Below are positions 46,153 through 57,062 of a stretch of DNA of 64,000 nt, one piece after another (positions within the stretch are counted from its first letter, which is position 1; each line of letters starts with the position of its first letter). A program made the position numbers and the translations under genes. This stretch comes from Deinandra increscens subsp. villosa. Its lineage: Eukaryota > Streptophyta > Magnoliopsida > Asterales > Asteraceae. Location of the stretch: assembly GCA_039602395.1 (NCBI GenBank), contig JBCNJP010000017.1, positions 89,788,182 through 89,852,181 of the forward strand. The letters run 5' to 3'. Below the pieces are notes generated by a model. That model saw only the letters and a list, made by a program, of their open reading frames with translations. It ran no database searches and was not told the DNA's origin.

Positions 46153-47670
46153 GGGTAAAGAGGAGAAATGCTATAACTGCGGGAGTTTGTATCATAGAAT
46201 TAAATTTTGCCCAACACTTCCCACCGAGATCAGAATTGTGGAGGATTCAGAGGATGAGGATGAGTACGAAGACTCATATTATCCATATCAAGCACCTCGC
46301 TCATCCTACTATCAGGGATATGCTCAATCAGGTTACCACGAGAGATATCAAAAAATTACTCTCAACCGGCATACGGGGTTCCGTATGAGTTTAACCATGG
46401 GGCTAGAGATTTGTGCTTTTGTTGCGGCCGAGTCCACACAGATGAGGATTGCAGGGTGTTTTGGGAAAACCCAGATTATTGGAAGGAAAAAATGAAGGCC
46501 GAGAACTATTCAACTATATATCAGGGACACTCTCCATCTATGACATATAATTATTTAGATCATGATGTTTATTCTAATAATTATCATTCTAACTTTGAAT
46601 CATGTGCAGGATATCATGATGGATATGGAAATAGTTACTCTCAACCAGCATATGAGGTTCAACAGGATTTTGACCAAGGGTATCCCGAGTACCCCCAATA
46701 TCAGCCTGAACAAAATTACAATCAAAGGGGTTACAACCAAGACAGATACATTCAGGGATACGACCAATGTTACTATCAGGATGAATATCAGAGTGACTCG
46801 TATGATTATGTGGATCCATAACAGAATCAGGAGGAAGAAAGTAGTGCTCAACTTAGTGCTCAGTTGAGTGCAATGAATGAAATGCTGGATTCCATCATCG
46901 AGGTCCAAAAGGCTATGCAGAGGGAGTTTGATATCCAAGAGGAGAGGCACGGGGCATTGCCAAAGCCGGTGGCGCAATTAGCGGAAGAGATGGCGAATCA
47001 AGAAAATGAATCTTGGGAACAATCGCTAATTGAGGAGGTTGAGCAAGAAGTGGTGCCAATGGTAGTTGAGGGTGTTGAAGAGATGGGATCAGAGGTTGAG
47101 AATGATGTGGAATCCTTTGATTATGAACATGTGGTTGAGATCCCGTCACACGTAGAACATGAAGAAGATGCATGTTTCCCAGAAAATGAGGAAGAAGTGT
47201 ATGAAGTGGTTGAGGAAGTGACTAAAGATGAGCAAGTAGGTGAGATCCCACAAGGTACGATTAATCCCCATTCTTCTTTATTTATTTTACAGGTAACTGA
47301 AGGAAAGCCGATGAAAAAGAGGATGGTGGAGAAAGATGATATTGGGCAAAAGCAAATCAAGAAGCTCCGCAGTGATGACTTGAATGTGCCACATGTGAAA
47401 TTACAAGTTTTAGTGCGACATGTCAATTATCGGGCGCATGTTGGCAACTCTAAAGGTAAGTGTTCGATCCATGATAAATTTGTTTTTAATTTTCAATTTG
47501 TTTTGTTTCACATGTTGAATTTGAAAAGAAAAATAAAGAGACGTGTGAACTACCGAGCCTTCATCGGTAATGTGATTGGCAAGTGCGGATTGAAGAAAGT
47601 GACGTGGCGTGTGAAATACCGAGCGTTCATCGGGAACTCGGTTGGGAAGTGTGGACTCAAACCACCATGA
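46153..47670 (+). pseudogene. Gag-like protein with two zinc knuckles, prion-like tract and triple C-terminal repeat
   Basis: ATG at 46153 starts MGKEEK. Two CCHC-type knuckles follow (CYNCGSLYHRIKFC; CFCCGRVHTDEDC). Next is a Tyr/Gln/Asn-rich low-complexity tract (about 46520-46815), then an acidic coiled-coil region (46864-47260). The C-terminus has three copies of a (V)(N/K)YRAxxGNxxGKC unit at about 47420, 47543 and 47608. One frame change in the A-run at 46349-46355 and one in-frame TAA at 46819-46821 break an otherwise continuous frame of about 505 residues. It lacks a normal capsid domain. The knuckles suggest an RNA-binding, particle-associated role, which is inference. Splice-like sites (47290, 47456) could remove parts of the 3' half. 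Confidence 0.7.
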
Positions 47671-49365
47671 GCAGAGAAGGAAGGATGGTCTGGCTGAAGA
47701 CCATAAACTTAGCGCTTTCTGGGAGGCAACCCGGTGGTAGGTTTTGATTTTATTTGTTTTATTTTTTTTTATTTTGTGTGTGTTTTGTGTTTTTCAGGAG
47801 TTGGATCAGTTTTCGGTGATGGAATTGAGCAAAAATTGAGTGTTTCAGGTATGTTTAGGACTAGAATTAGATTGGAACAAGTTGTGGTAAGAAATTTAGA
47901 GGTTTTGGCAGAGAAGATAAAAGTTTCTAAGTTTCTAAAAATTTTAAAACTTTCTGTCGAAAAGAGGGCAGGGTGGTACGCTCCAGTTCTTCGTGTTCTG
48001 GGCGGTACGCCCCGGTATGGCTGGCAAAATTTTTTTTTGTTTTTTTTCTTATCTCCGATCACCGGTACGTTTCCTAATTCTGTTTTTTTTATTTTTTATT
48101 TAATTCTTATTTTTTGTTGTTTCTTTATTCACATTGGGGGCAATGTTGAACTCAAGTGTAGGGAGGGGAATAACGCGTTTCGTGAGTTTATTTTTGTGTG
48201 TGTTTTGAAAAAAAAAATTGAAAAAAATTGAAAAACATCAAAAACCCAAAAAGATTTTGCAATTTTTTTGAGTCATTTTTAGTTTTAAGTGTTTGAGTCA
48301 AATCTGTTTTGGGATAATTGCCGGTACATGGAAAATGATAGAAAAATTGGGAATCAATTTTCAAAATAAAAATAAATAAATAAAGGGAAAAGTGGTAAGA
48401 AAAGGAGAGTATGGAAAATATATCTAATGTGTGATGTGTCGGTAGGCCCAGCTGATTTAGTAAAGCTTAATTATCCCTTGGTGTTTATTTGTGTATAAAT
48501 ATGTAATTAAATTAGTCTGCTAGTGGGTTCCCATTTTAGGAGTTAGAGTGAGATTGAAACTGATGATTAGGAGGAAAAAGACATTTTTAGATTAGAGACT
48601 TATATATCCTCAGAATAACTTGGCACGTTATGATCTTTTTGCGAAAGAAAATCCGAGAAATAACGGCGCCCCACTTTTCCATCTTTTGAGCATATTAGGT
48701 TAATAAATTGGTTAATGAATTAGAGTGAAGGGACAGAATACTCACGTACGAACTAAGGATAGTATCCCGTGGTGAGTGCCTCTGATGATGTTCCGGATCT
48801 CGCGGGCAAAACACTCACGTATGATTTCGGGGGTAAGACCTTGTGAAAGAATGCCTTTGATGATGTCCGTTGGTAAGTATAGCTAAAATTAACCAATTAT
48901 GAAAAAAAAAGAGAAAAAAGAAAAGAAAATGAAAAAAAAAATAGAAGTAACAGTAGTCAAATAAATGCTCAAGCAATTTCACTATCCATTCAAATCCATC
49001 ATTCTTGGGATATATGAGTATCTGGTTTAACTAGGGTGGGGAAAATATAATTCTTCTTTATTACCCTTTTACTTTGACCGAATATGAGTCGGGATTAGAT
49101 TGAGCTAGAATTTTCTGAATGTGGGACACATAAGCAGACTGATACAATTGATTGGTAATTTATAAACACCTTGGGGGCTCAAAGGTCAGTGGTTGGGTTT
49201 ATTCGGACCGAAATATCGGCAATTGCAATTAGTATATATGAATACATTTTGGAATGAGGATTGAAAAATGTTGATAATTTAAAATGTTAAATGATTTTGA
49301 GTTGATTTCCCGGTTATGATTCCATGGCAGTTTTTCCGAGACGGAAAAAGATAAGTATGGGGATG
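47671..49365 (+). other. 3' noncoding region of the Tat-like element
   Basis: It starts with the conserved gypsy sequence AAACTTAGCGC...GGGAGGCAACCC (47705-47733). It has two GGTACGC copies (47975, 48004) and the typical CATTGGGGGCAATGTTGAAC then AAGTGTAGGGAGGGG tract (48133-48170). A second polypurine tract (AGTATGGGGATG, 49354-49365) directly precedes the 3' LTR. The ORF at 47734-48231 is T-rich low-complexity sequence and I do not support it. Confidence 0.65.
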
Positions 49366-50653
49366 TGATGAGAGGTTGAAATGTACATTTTATTTTATAT
49401 TAATCACTCTCCGTACACACTAAAGTAGGTTTAAAAGATATTATTTTAGTTGGTTTTAATAATTAATGTGTTGAGATGAAAATGAGCTTAAATGTGTATT
49501 ACATTAAATACGAGTTATACCGAGCGATAAGTTGGCCACTATGCTTTGATTCATAAATTGTTAGTTGTTATTTAGTTTTATTTGTTTGTTTAATATTTTG
49601 CAGGTTTTTAAATAGATGGAGGATAATTGTGAAAAGGGAATTAAGATGAAGAAAAATAGGAGTCACGTGGACTTTGGAATAAAGTGATACCATATTATAA
49701 ATCATATGGAATGGAATTAAAGAAGTCTACGGATGCATTCAACAAATTAAATGAACAATGGTCATGGAGTGTGAAAGAAGCAATTGCAAATTGAGGAATT
49801 CGAATTTTGAAAGTTCGGGCGTACCGCGGGGAAGTTTTCTATTTACGGCGGTACGCCTACGATCGAAGTCGGCAGAACTTTAATTATTTTATTCTTCTAA
49901 ACCTATTTAAAGGGTGTTTAGGACCTAGTTCGAACCCTAATCACCCCCAGCCGTTTTTGGGGTGAAGAATACGAATTTTTAGACTTCTTGAGAGATTCTT
50001 TGAAGACTTTAATCATTCGGTAATTGTTTTCAATGCGATTCTTATTTGATATCATGTTTGTTTTGTTCGCTATGTCCGGCTAATCACCACTAACCGCTTT
50101 TGGTGATTGGTTGGTAAAATCGTTCTATTCTTAATCAATTGCTTAACTAGTTGTTCCGGAATACTTGCTACCGTTGAACACCCGCATGCTAAATTGTTTA
50201 ATCTAACTAGTAACCTAGGGTTTTAGTGGTCCACTGTTTATTGATCTAGCACTTTCTTGCGGCAGGACTAATCAGCCCATTAGGAACTTAGGTTATTAGG
50301 TCAAGGAAGCAATTGGGGGGCATGTCTATGTGTCACAGTTAAGTAATTAGGTTTTGCCTATATCGGTAGCCAACCAGGATCCAGAAGTAGTTAGTTTTCT
50401 CACATTTGATAGTTTAATCAATTTTCTTAGTTCTTAAGATTAGTTAATTTTTAATTATTCAACTCACTTCATTCAAAACAGCTAAGAGGCAATTTAGTGT
50501 AATTCCTTAGATTAAATTAGTTTAGTTTAGTTTAGGTCAATCTAGGTTACTGACAGTAATCTAGGTGTAGGTAGTTAATTTAGTTAGGTAGTTAAATTCT
50601 AAATCACTAGTAACCACTAACTCCCCTGGATTGATACCCTACTTACCCTATCT
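49366..50653 (+). repeat. 3' LTR of the Tat-like element, last 49 bp deleted
   Basis: It matches 44460-45747 with no indels and then stops at CCCTATCT. The following GAAGGTAATAAT is host gag. Confidence 0.88.
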
Positions 50654-53306
50654 GAAGGTAATAATAAGAACCGCCAAGATAAAAATAACAGGACAAGTTA
50701 TCAATGCCAGAGATGTCCTGAAGCAAATCACCTTTCAAGAAATTTCCCAAAGATACAATGTTATATTTGTGGGGAATTTGGACATATCCGCCCTAACTGT
50801 AAGAAGCCTATGCAGCACAAGCAGGTAGATAATCAGAACAAGGCTAAGGGTCGTGTGTTTGTCTTGGATGAAGCTAGAGATAACACCATAACCGGTACGT
50901 TTCTTGTCAACAACATATATGCTAGAGTTTTATTCGATACTGGAGCAAATAGAAGTTTTATGACCAATGCATTAGTGCCTTATATAAAACTTGTGCCCCA
51001 AATTCTAGATCCTGCATATATAGTAGAAACGGCTATTGGTGAACAACATAGGATTACCCAGGAATTTAGGGATTGTACTATAAACCTACTTGATACGGAA
51101 TTCCTAGTTAACCTAATGCCGACCACTTTAAGTGAATACGATGTTATTTTGGGTATGGACTGGCTAAACAAGAATTGCGCGTGTCTCGATTGTGAAAGCA
51201 AGACAGTGACAATACGAAAGCCCGATGGAAAGGAATTGCTAGTCCATGGCGATGATGCCAATTCCGAGATTGGGATCATTTCCGCCATGAAAGCAATGAA
51301 GCATTATCAAAAGGGATGTCTTTTGATTTTGGCAAGTGCAGTAGAGGTGAAAAAGGAGAAAACGGTCAATGAAATTCCGGTGGTTAATAACTTCTTGGAT
51401 GTCTTTCCAGAAGATTTACCCGGAATACCACCTGATCGTCAGATTGAGTTTCATATCGAGTTGATACCGGGTGCTAAGGCGGTAGCAAAAGCCCCTTATC
51501 GATTAGCTCCTTCAGAAATGCAAGAACTCATGAAGCAGATCAATGAATTGATGCAAAAAGGATTTATCAGGCCAAGCACATCACCATGGGGAGCACCTGT
51601 ATTATTCGTTAAGAAGAAGGACGGTTCAATGCGTATGTGCATTGACTACCGGGAATTAAACAAGTTAACCGTCAAGAATAAATATCCTTTGCCAAGAATA
51701 GACGACTTGTTTGATCAATTGCAAGGTGCCAATTATTTTTCCAAAATTGATCTTCGATCAGGGTACCATCAATTGAAAGTAAAGGAGGAAGATATTTCAA
51801 AGACTGTCTTCAGAACGCGTTACGGTCACTATGAATTTTTAGTTATGTCTTTTGGACTAACTAATGCTCCGGCAGCATTCATGGACCTAATGAACAGGGT
51901 ATGTAAACCATACTTAGACAAATTTGTTATCTTTTTCATCGATGATATACTTATTTATTCTAAGAATTCAGACGATCACTCTAGACATCTGAATATGGTT
52001 TTAGAAACTCTACGACAAGAGAAACTGTATGCCAAATTTTCTAAATGTGACTTTTGGAAAAGGGAAGTCCAATTCCTAGGTCATGTTATTAACGAGAAAG
52101 GTATACAAGTGGATCCTGCAAAAATAGAAGCAATGATGAAATGGGAAGCACCAAAGAATCCTAGTGAAGTCAGAAGTTTCCTAGGATTAGCTGGATATTA
52201 TAGAAGGTTCGTCAAAAACTTTGCAAAGATTGCTTCACCTTTAACTTCTTTAACACAGAAGTCGATTAAATTTAATTAGGGATCTAAGCAAGAAGAGGCA
52301 TTTAATTATCTGAAGCAAAAACTTAGTAGTGCTCCAATTTTAGCTCTTCCAGAAGGGAACGACGATTTTGTGATTTATTGTGACGCTTCTCTAAACGGGC
52401 TAGGGTGTGTGTTGATGCAAAGGGATAAAGTTATCGCCTACGCTTCACGACAACTACGAGTTCATGAGAAGAATTATACCACGTATGATCTCGAGCTTGG
52501 TGCCATAGTGTTTGCTTTAAAGATTTGGAGGCACTATCTATATGGTACTAAGTGCGTGATATATACAGATCACAAAAGCCTTCAACACGTTTTTAGTCAA
52601 AAAGAGTTAAACATGAGACAGAGAAGGTGGATGGAATTAATCAATGATTATGATTGTGAAATCAAATACCATCCAGGCAAGGCAAATGTAGTAGCAGATG
52701 CCTTGAGTCGGAAGAATAGGATCAAACCAATTAGGGTAAAAGCATTAAGGATTAATGTTATGGTCGATTGGAAAGATCAGATTAAAGAAGCTCAGATAGA
52801 TGCATTAAAAGAAGAAAATATTAAAGCTGAAAGAATGTTAGGAAAACAAGGCCTGCTGACCAAAGGAACCGATGAAATCCTTAGGTTTGGTCAGAGGATT
52901 TGGATTTCTAAGTTGGGGGATATTCAAGGAAAGGTTTTGGATGAAGCCCATAAATCCAAGTATACGATGCACCCTGGAGCAAACAAGATGTACCAAAATA
53001 TTAGGAACCAGTTTTGGTGGCCTAATATGAAGAGGTCAATTGCTCAGTACATTAAGAAATGTTTAACTTGTCTTCAAGTTAAAACTGAGCACCAAAAGCC
53101 AGGTGGTCTATTACAAAAGATAGAATTACCCATTTGGAAGTGGGATCAAGTAACAATGGATTTTGTTACAAAGTTGCCCAAGACTCGTAAAGGATATAAT
53201 GCTATTTGGGTTATAGTTGATAGACTAACCAAGACAGCACACTTTATCCTGATCAATGAAAGCTACCCAATTGAAACACCGGCACAGTTATATATATCGA
53301 AAAGAT
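50654..53306 (+). pseudogene. Tekay-like gypsy gag end and pol (PR-RT-RH-IN), interrupted
   Basis: The frame is open from 50654 to 52276. It covers a gag nucleocapsid (CYICGEFGHIRPNC plus a degenerate knuckle), protease (LFDTGANRSF), RT (YPLPRIDDLFDQL, SKIDLRSGYHQL, FFIDDILIYSK as the catalytic motif) and the start of RNase H. TAG at 52277-52279 replaces the Trp that normally follows KF. The frame then continues with RNase H (CDASLNGLG, YTTYDLELGAIVFALK, YTDHKSL, ADALSRK) and the integrase HHCC zinc domain (HPG...CLTCLQVK) and early core (WVIVDRLTKTAHF). At 53306 a SIRE LTR cuts the integrase. The type is chromovirus, Tekay/Del clade. The polyprotein would give particle maturation, reverse transcription and integration. 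Apart from the stop and the insertion it is well preserved, so this copy is fairly recent. Confidence 0.88.
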
Positions 53307-53964
53307 TGTAAGGAAATGAATTTCTGAGTCAACCGGTTCAAGATGAAGTTTTCCGGTTGAAGACATGTTCAAGCGGAAGAACGCTCAAGCGGAAGATTTG
53401 TCAACTGGAAGATCAACCGGAAGAACATTTCCGGGTGAACTCTTTTATCCAACAGTATAAAGAGTTCAACCGGAAAAGTACTGAAAGATTACTTTCGCAG
53501 AATTCAGACCTGCGACTGCTTCTATTCTTCCAAAGTCACATCCTAGCCGTCTCCTACTTATAGATAAATGCATTTTGCACATTTCCTCTTTTGTATGTTT
53601 GCTAATGTTCTTTTAGTAAGTTTATTGTTTGACTTTCATGTACGGTTAGATTAGCCCGTATGAGATCAACGGCTGTAGTTGATCTCCTTAGTACTATTTA
53701 TAGTTGTTAGCTAGTTCATTCACAAACACCCCGTTTCAGTGCTTACACTTGTAACAGTTTGAACTTGAGTTAATGCAAATAGTACCGAGAAATTTATTAT
53801 CTTGTGTTCACTAGTTTATGCAATCAATACAATCAAACTACAAGTATAAGTAAAACAAAGCTTAAGTAAAAACAAGTATGATACAACTTTATTCCGCATG
53901 GTTGTAATCTTCAAGTAAAGAGTTCTTGTTTTGATTATTACTCTGAGTAATCAACGGTCCTACA
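53307..53964 (+). repeat. 5' LTR of the SIRE element
   Basis: It is 658 bp, TGTAAGGAA...CCTACA. About eight copies or near-copies of CAACCGGAA/TTCCGGTTG occur in 53329-53478. TATTTATA lies at 53695-53702, a likely TATA box. Confidence 0.9.
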
Positions 53965-53966
53965 AG

Positions 53967-53978
53967 TGGTATCAGAGC
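53967..53978 (+). promoter_or_regulatory. Primer-binding site of the SIRE element
   Basis: TGGTATCAGAGC lies 2 nt after the LTR end, complementary to initiator-Met tRNA. Confidence 0.92.
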
Positions 53979-54081
53979 ATTGGCTCTCCACTTTGAAGAC
54001 TTCTAGTGCTTCAAAGTTGATACTTTACTTGCTCACTTGAGTTTTTTATAAGCTTTTCTGTTTTACAAACTGTTTTTCACA

Positions 54082-57042
54082 ATGACTGACTTAACTCTTG
54101 GTTCACTAAATGGTAGCTCTAACAAACCACCAATTTTCACTCCTGATGACTTTGATACTTGGAAACTCAGGATGGAAGGTTTTGTTAGAAGCCTAGACAG
54201 ACGCATTTGGAACAGGTTGACTGTAGGTCCTTACAGTCCAACTGTTCAATCTGCTGATGATGCCGAAGTGTACATACCAAAACCACTAGACAGATATGTT
54301 GAAGCTGATTATACTGAGCTTGAATATGATCACAAGGCCTACTGGACACTCCAGGCTGCATTACCCAACTCTATACTGGTAGGGTTCAAGGGATATAAGA
54401 CAGCACATGGCTTGTGGAATGCTCTCAGTGAGATGTATGAAGGGTCTAGTGAGGTTAAGGAAAACAAAAAGGATGTTTTGAAACAAAGATATGAAAATTT
54501 CACTTACAAAACTGGTGAATCTATGACCAACCAGTATCTTAGATTTGTTTCACTTCTTGATGAATTGCAAAAGGTAGAAGTAACAACAGAACAGGCTGAT
54601 GCCAACAGGAAGTTCTTGAGATCCTTACCTCCAATGTGGACTGTCTATACAGTAAGCATTAGGGAGTGCAAGGACCTCAAAAAGCTTAAACTAAGTGAAC
54701 TCCATGGAGTCCTTAGTGCTTATGAAATGGAGCTTAATCTTAAGCAAAACAACTTTCCTGAAGCATCACCACAGTTGCAAACCACTGCTTTGGTTACAAC
54801 TGATTTTCAAAAGATTTCAAATTCTTCTCAATATCACTCACCCTCAGTCAGTTTCAATGAGTCACCTAGATGCTCAGAGAGTTCTTCAACACTGTTTGAC
54901 AACTCTCACTCTGCCTATGTGGCAACTGACTCATCTCAAGGATTCACACGTGAAGACTTGGAATGTATAGGGGCAGATGATCTAGAAGAAATGGACATTT
55001 TAACTCAATTAGCTATGGTTTCTGTAAGGGCCCAAAGATTTTATAAAAGAACTGGAAGAATTTATAAAGGGTCAAAGGGATCATCAATTGGGTTGGATAA
55101 ATCTAAAGCTAAATGTTATAATTGTCACCAACTTGGTCATTTTGCCAGGGAGTGCAAGCAGCCAAGGAGAGATGGACAGAATAACAACAACAATGTCCAA
55201 CAAAGATCAAATCATGGAAGCAACAACAACAGCAGTCAACATAACAACAGCAACAGCAACCAACAGCCAACACAACCAAAACCACTTGGAAATCAAAATG
55301 TGGTGGCAGCTGTAGCTAACCAGACTGAATGCTTTGAGTGGGATGACTTTGTCACTGAGTTTGAGCCAATCAACCATGCTTTGATGGCCAAAGAAGATTC
55401 AACTGAACAGGTAAATGAGATTCCTGAAAAAGTTTTGGAAAATCTATGCAGCCCTGCATGCATAGAACAAGTGTCAAAATACAGGAAACATAACACTGAT
55501 CTAATTGATGAAGTTTCTAATTTGAATGAGTTAAAGAATTGCTTTAAGAAAACTGAAAATGCATACATCACCAAAATTGAAAATTTAAACAAAGAATTTG
55601 ATGCTTTAAAGCTAACTAACTCTATTTTGGAAACACAATTGGAGGATCTGTTGAACAAACTAACTATTTCAAGACAAGAAACAAAAGATGCAAAAGCAGA
55701 AAATGATGTTCTTGAAATTAAGTTAAAAGATGCCTTGTTCACCTGTGACAAATTCCAAACAGCTAACAAGAAAGCTGAGAAACTTTGGAATGGGGTAATG
55801 CATGGGAAAACAGGTATTGGGTACAACAATGTTGAACCACCCAAGGAATACTCACCTGTTATTGCTCCAATCCAAGCACTTCAGAAGGAGTGTAATGTGA
55901 GTCTAACTGTTGATAGCACCACATCTTCTTCTTCTGAAACAAAATCTGTTGAATCATTATCAAACCGTGAAGTCAAAGATGCTAGCACATCAGCATCTGT
56001 TGACCAATCAAAGTTTTTAAAACCAAAAGTTGCTTTTCCACCACCAACTATTTATGAGCCCAAAGACTCAAAAGTTGGAGGTAAACTACCTAAGCAGCCA
56101 AAACCCAGTGAAACTGAGAAAATGGGTAAGCTAACTTATCACCAGGTCACAAATGAAGAATCAACCAAAAACACAAACACTTACCAAAGAAAAATGTTTG
56201 AATGTGTTTTCTGTGGTGAGAAAGGGCACATGGCTGCAATGTGCAAATTCAATCCTTTGAGTAAAACTCAAAACTTGCTAAAACCCAAAACTGTTTCTAC
56301 TCAGAAAAATTCTACAGGTAGAACCTCACCTGTAAGAAGTAACACATTGAAGTATTTTGATACTGAGTCAAACAAAGTTTTAATTGGGAACAACAAAAAT
56401 GGAAGTTTTTCAGTCCTAAAACCGAACAGGGTTCCGGCTGAACTTCAACCGGAAAAATTTTCAACCGGAAATGAAGTTCAACCGGAAATCTCCAAAACAC
56501 TCAGATCAGTTACTGCACCTAGACAACGACCCAGGGTTCAGTTCACTGATGAGTATGACCATTTTGAAGGTCAAGGAAGGAGAAACCCATCTAGAGGCAA
56601 GACCACCTCTAGAGAAAATTTTGTGAAAAACAAGCACAACTCTCAACCGGAAATTCCCTCTAGTTCGAATGGAAATGTCACTGCTGCATTTCACAGTGAG
56701 AGATCTAGCCAGTCAAACAAATTTTCAAACTTTAATGCTAGAATCTCACCAGTGACTGGTGTTGATCAGACCTACACCTCACCTAATGAGTTGCCAAAGG
56801 TTTTGACCAACAAACAAAAGAAATATAGGGAATACAGAGAGAGGAAGATTGCTGAGAGAAGGCTTAGCAAAACAAACAGACAATGTCAATCAAGTGAACA
56901 GTCTGAACACTTGAATATTGATCAAGATGATCTGTTGAATGAGGATCCAATACAAAATACTTTAGTACTTAAAGAGTACAAGTATTATGATGCTTCTGGC
57001 AAGCCCAAGACCTCAAAGGCTTGGGTTCCCTTTAGAAATTAA
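54082..57042 (+). CDS. gag: SIRE gag polyprotein (986 aa)
   Basis: ATG at 54082 opens the frame, 104 nt after the primer site. The N-terminus is a copia-type capsid (UBN2-like; PPIFTPDDFDTWKLRMEGF, LWNALSEMYEG, YLRFVSLLDEL) in about residues 10-220. A zinc knuckle (CYNCHQLGHFAREC) lies at about 349-362. An Asn/Gln/Ser-rich stretch follows, then a long coiled coil (about 455-575), then a second knuckle (CVFCGEKGHMAAMC) at about 711-724 and a basic, disordered C-terminus. The extra length beyond the first knuckle is typical of Sirevirus gag. It would assemble the cytoplasmic particle and bind genomic RNA. It is uninterrupted, and it could supply gag-type function to element B, whose broken gag has the same order. 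The family motif is embedded at 56449-56489 and 56643, each time encoding QPE. It ends with TAA; pol starts 21 nt later in another frame. Confidence 0.93.
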   Translation: MTDLTLGSLNGSSNKPPIFTPDDFDTWKLRMEGFVRSLDRRIWNRLTVGPYSPTVQSADDAEVYIPKPLDRYVEADYTELEYDHKAYWTLQAALPNSILVGFKGYKTAHGLWNALSEMYEGSSEVKENKKDVLKQRYENFTYKTGESMTNQYLRFVSLLDELQKVEVTTEQADANRKFLRSLPPMWTVYTVSIRECKDLKKLKLSELHGVLSAYEMELNLKQNNFPEASPQLQTTALVTTDFQKISNSSQYHSPSVSFNESPRCSESSSTLFDNSHSAYVATDSSQGFTREDLECIGADDLEEMDILTQLAMVSVRAQRFYKRTGRIYKGSKGSSIGLDKSKAKCYNCHQLGHFARECKQPRRDGQNNNNNVQQRSNHGSNNNSSQHNNSNSNQQPTQPKPLGNQNVVAAVANQTECFEWDDFVTEFEPINHALMAKEDSTEQVNEIPEKVLENLCSPACIEQVSKYRKHNTDLIDEVSNLNELKNCFKKTENAYITKIENLNKEFDALKLTNSILETQLEDLLNKLTISRQETKDAKAENDVLEIKLKDALFTCDKFQTANKKAEKLWNGVMHGKTGIGYNNVEPPKEYSPVIAPIQALQKECNVSLTVDSTTSSSSETKSVESLSNREVKDASTSASVDQSKFLKPKVAFPPPTIYEPKDSKVGGKLPKQPKPSETEKMGKLTYHQVTNEESTKNTNTYQRKMFECVFCGEKGHMAAMCKFNPLSKTQNLLKPKTVSTQKNSTGRTSPVRSNTLKYFDTESNKVLIGNNKNGSFSVLKPNRVPAELQPEKFSTGNEVQPEISKTLRSVTAPRQRPRVQFTDEYDHFEGQGRRNPSRGKTTSRENFVKNKHNSQPEIPSSSNGNVTAAFHSERSSQSNKFSNFNARISPVTGVDQTYTSPNELPKVLTNKQKKYREYRERKIAERRLSKTNRQCQSSEQSEHLNIDQDDLLNEDPIQNTLVLKEYKYYDASGKPKTSKAWVPFRN

Positions 57043-57062
57043 CCAACTTTCTCTGTGTGTAG

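Larger units (their letters stand above)
44460..50653 (+). mobile_element. Tat-like Ty3/gypsy element without pol, very young
   Basis: LTRs at 44460 and 49366 start TGATGAGAGG and can be aligned over 1288 bp with no length difference. I count about seven mismatches (roughly 0.5 percent). An Asp-tRNA primer site lies at 45800-45817. The interior has a gag-like ORF (46153-47670) and a long 3' region, but no protease, RT or integrase. It lies inside the gag of the Tekay-like element. The right LTR lacks its last 49 bp and no target duplication remains, so a deletion removed the right junction. Confidence 0.9.

Noticed and set aside
47734..48231. 165-codon ORF with hydrophobic runs, possible envelope protein
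   Set aside because: The hydrophobicity comes from T-rich low-complexity DNA between two conserved noncoding gypsy signals. There is no family resemblance.
55293..55844. Antisense ORF of 183 codons
   Set aside because: It is opposite the coiled-coil part of SIRE gag. No domain and no separate signals were seen, so it is a shadow frame.
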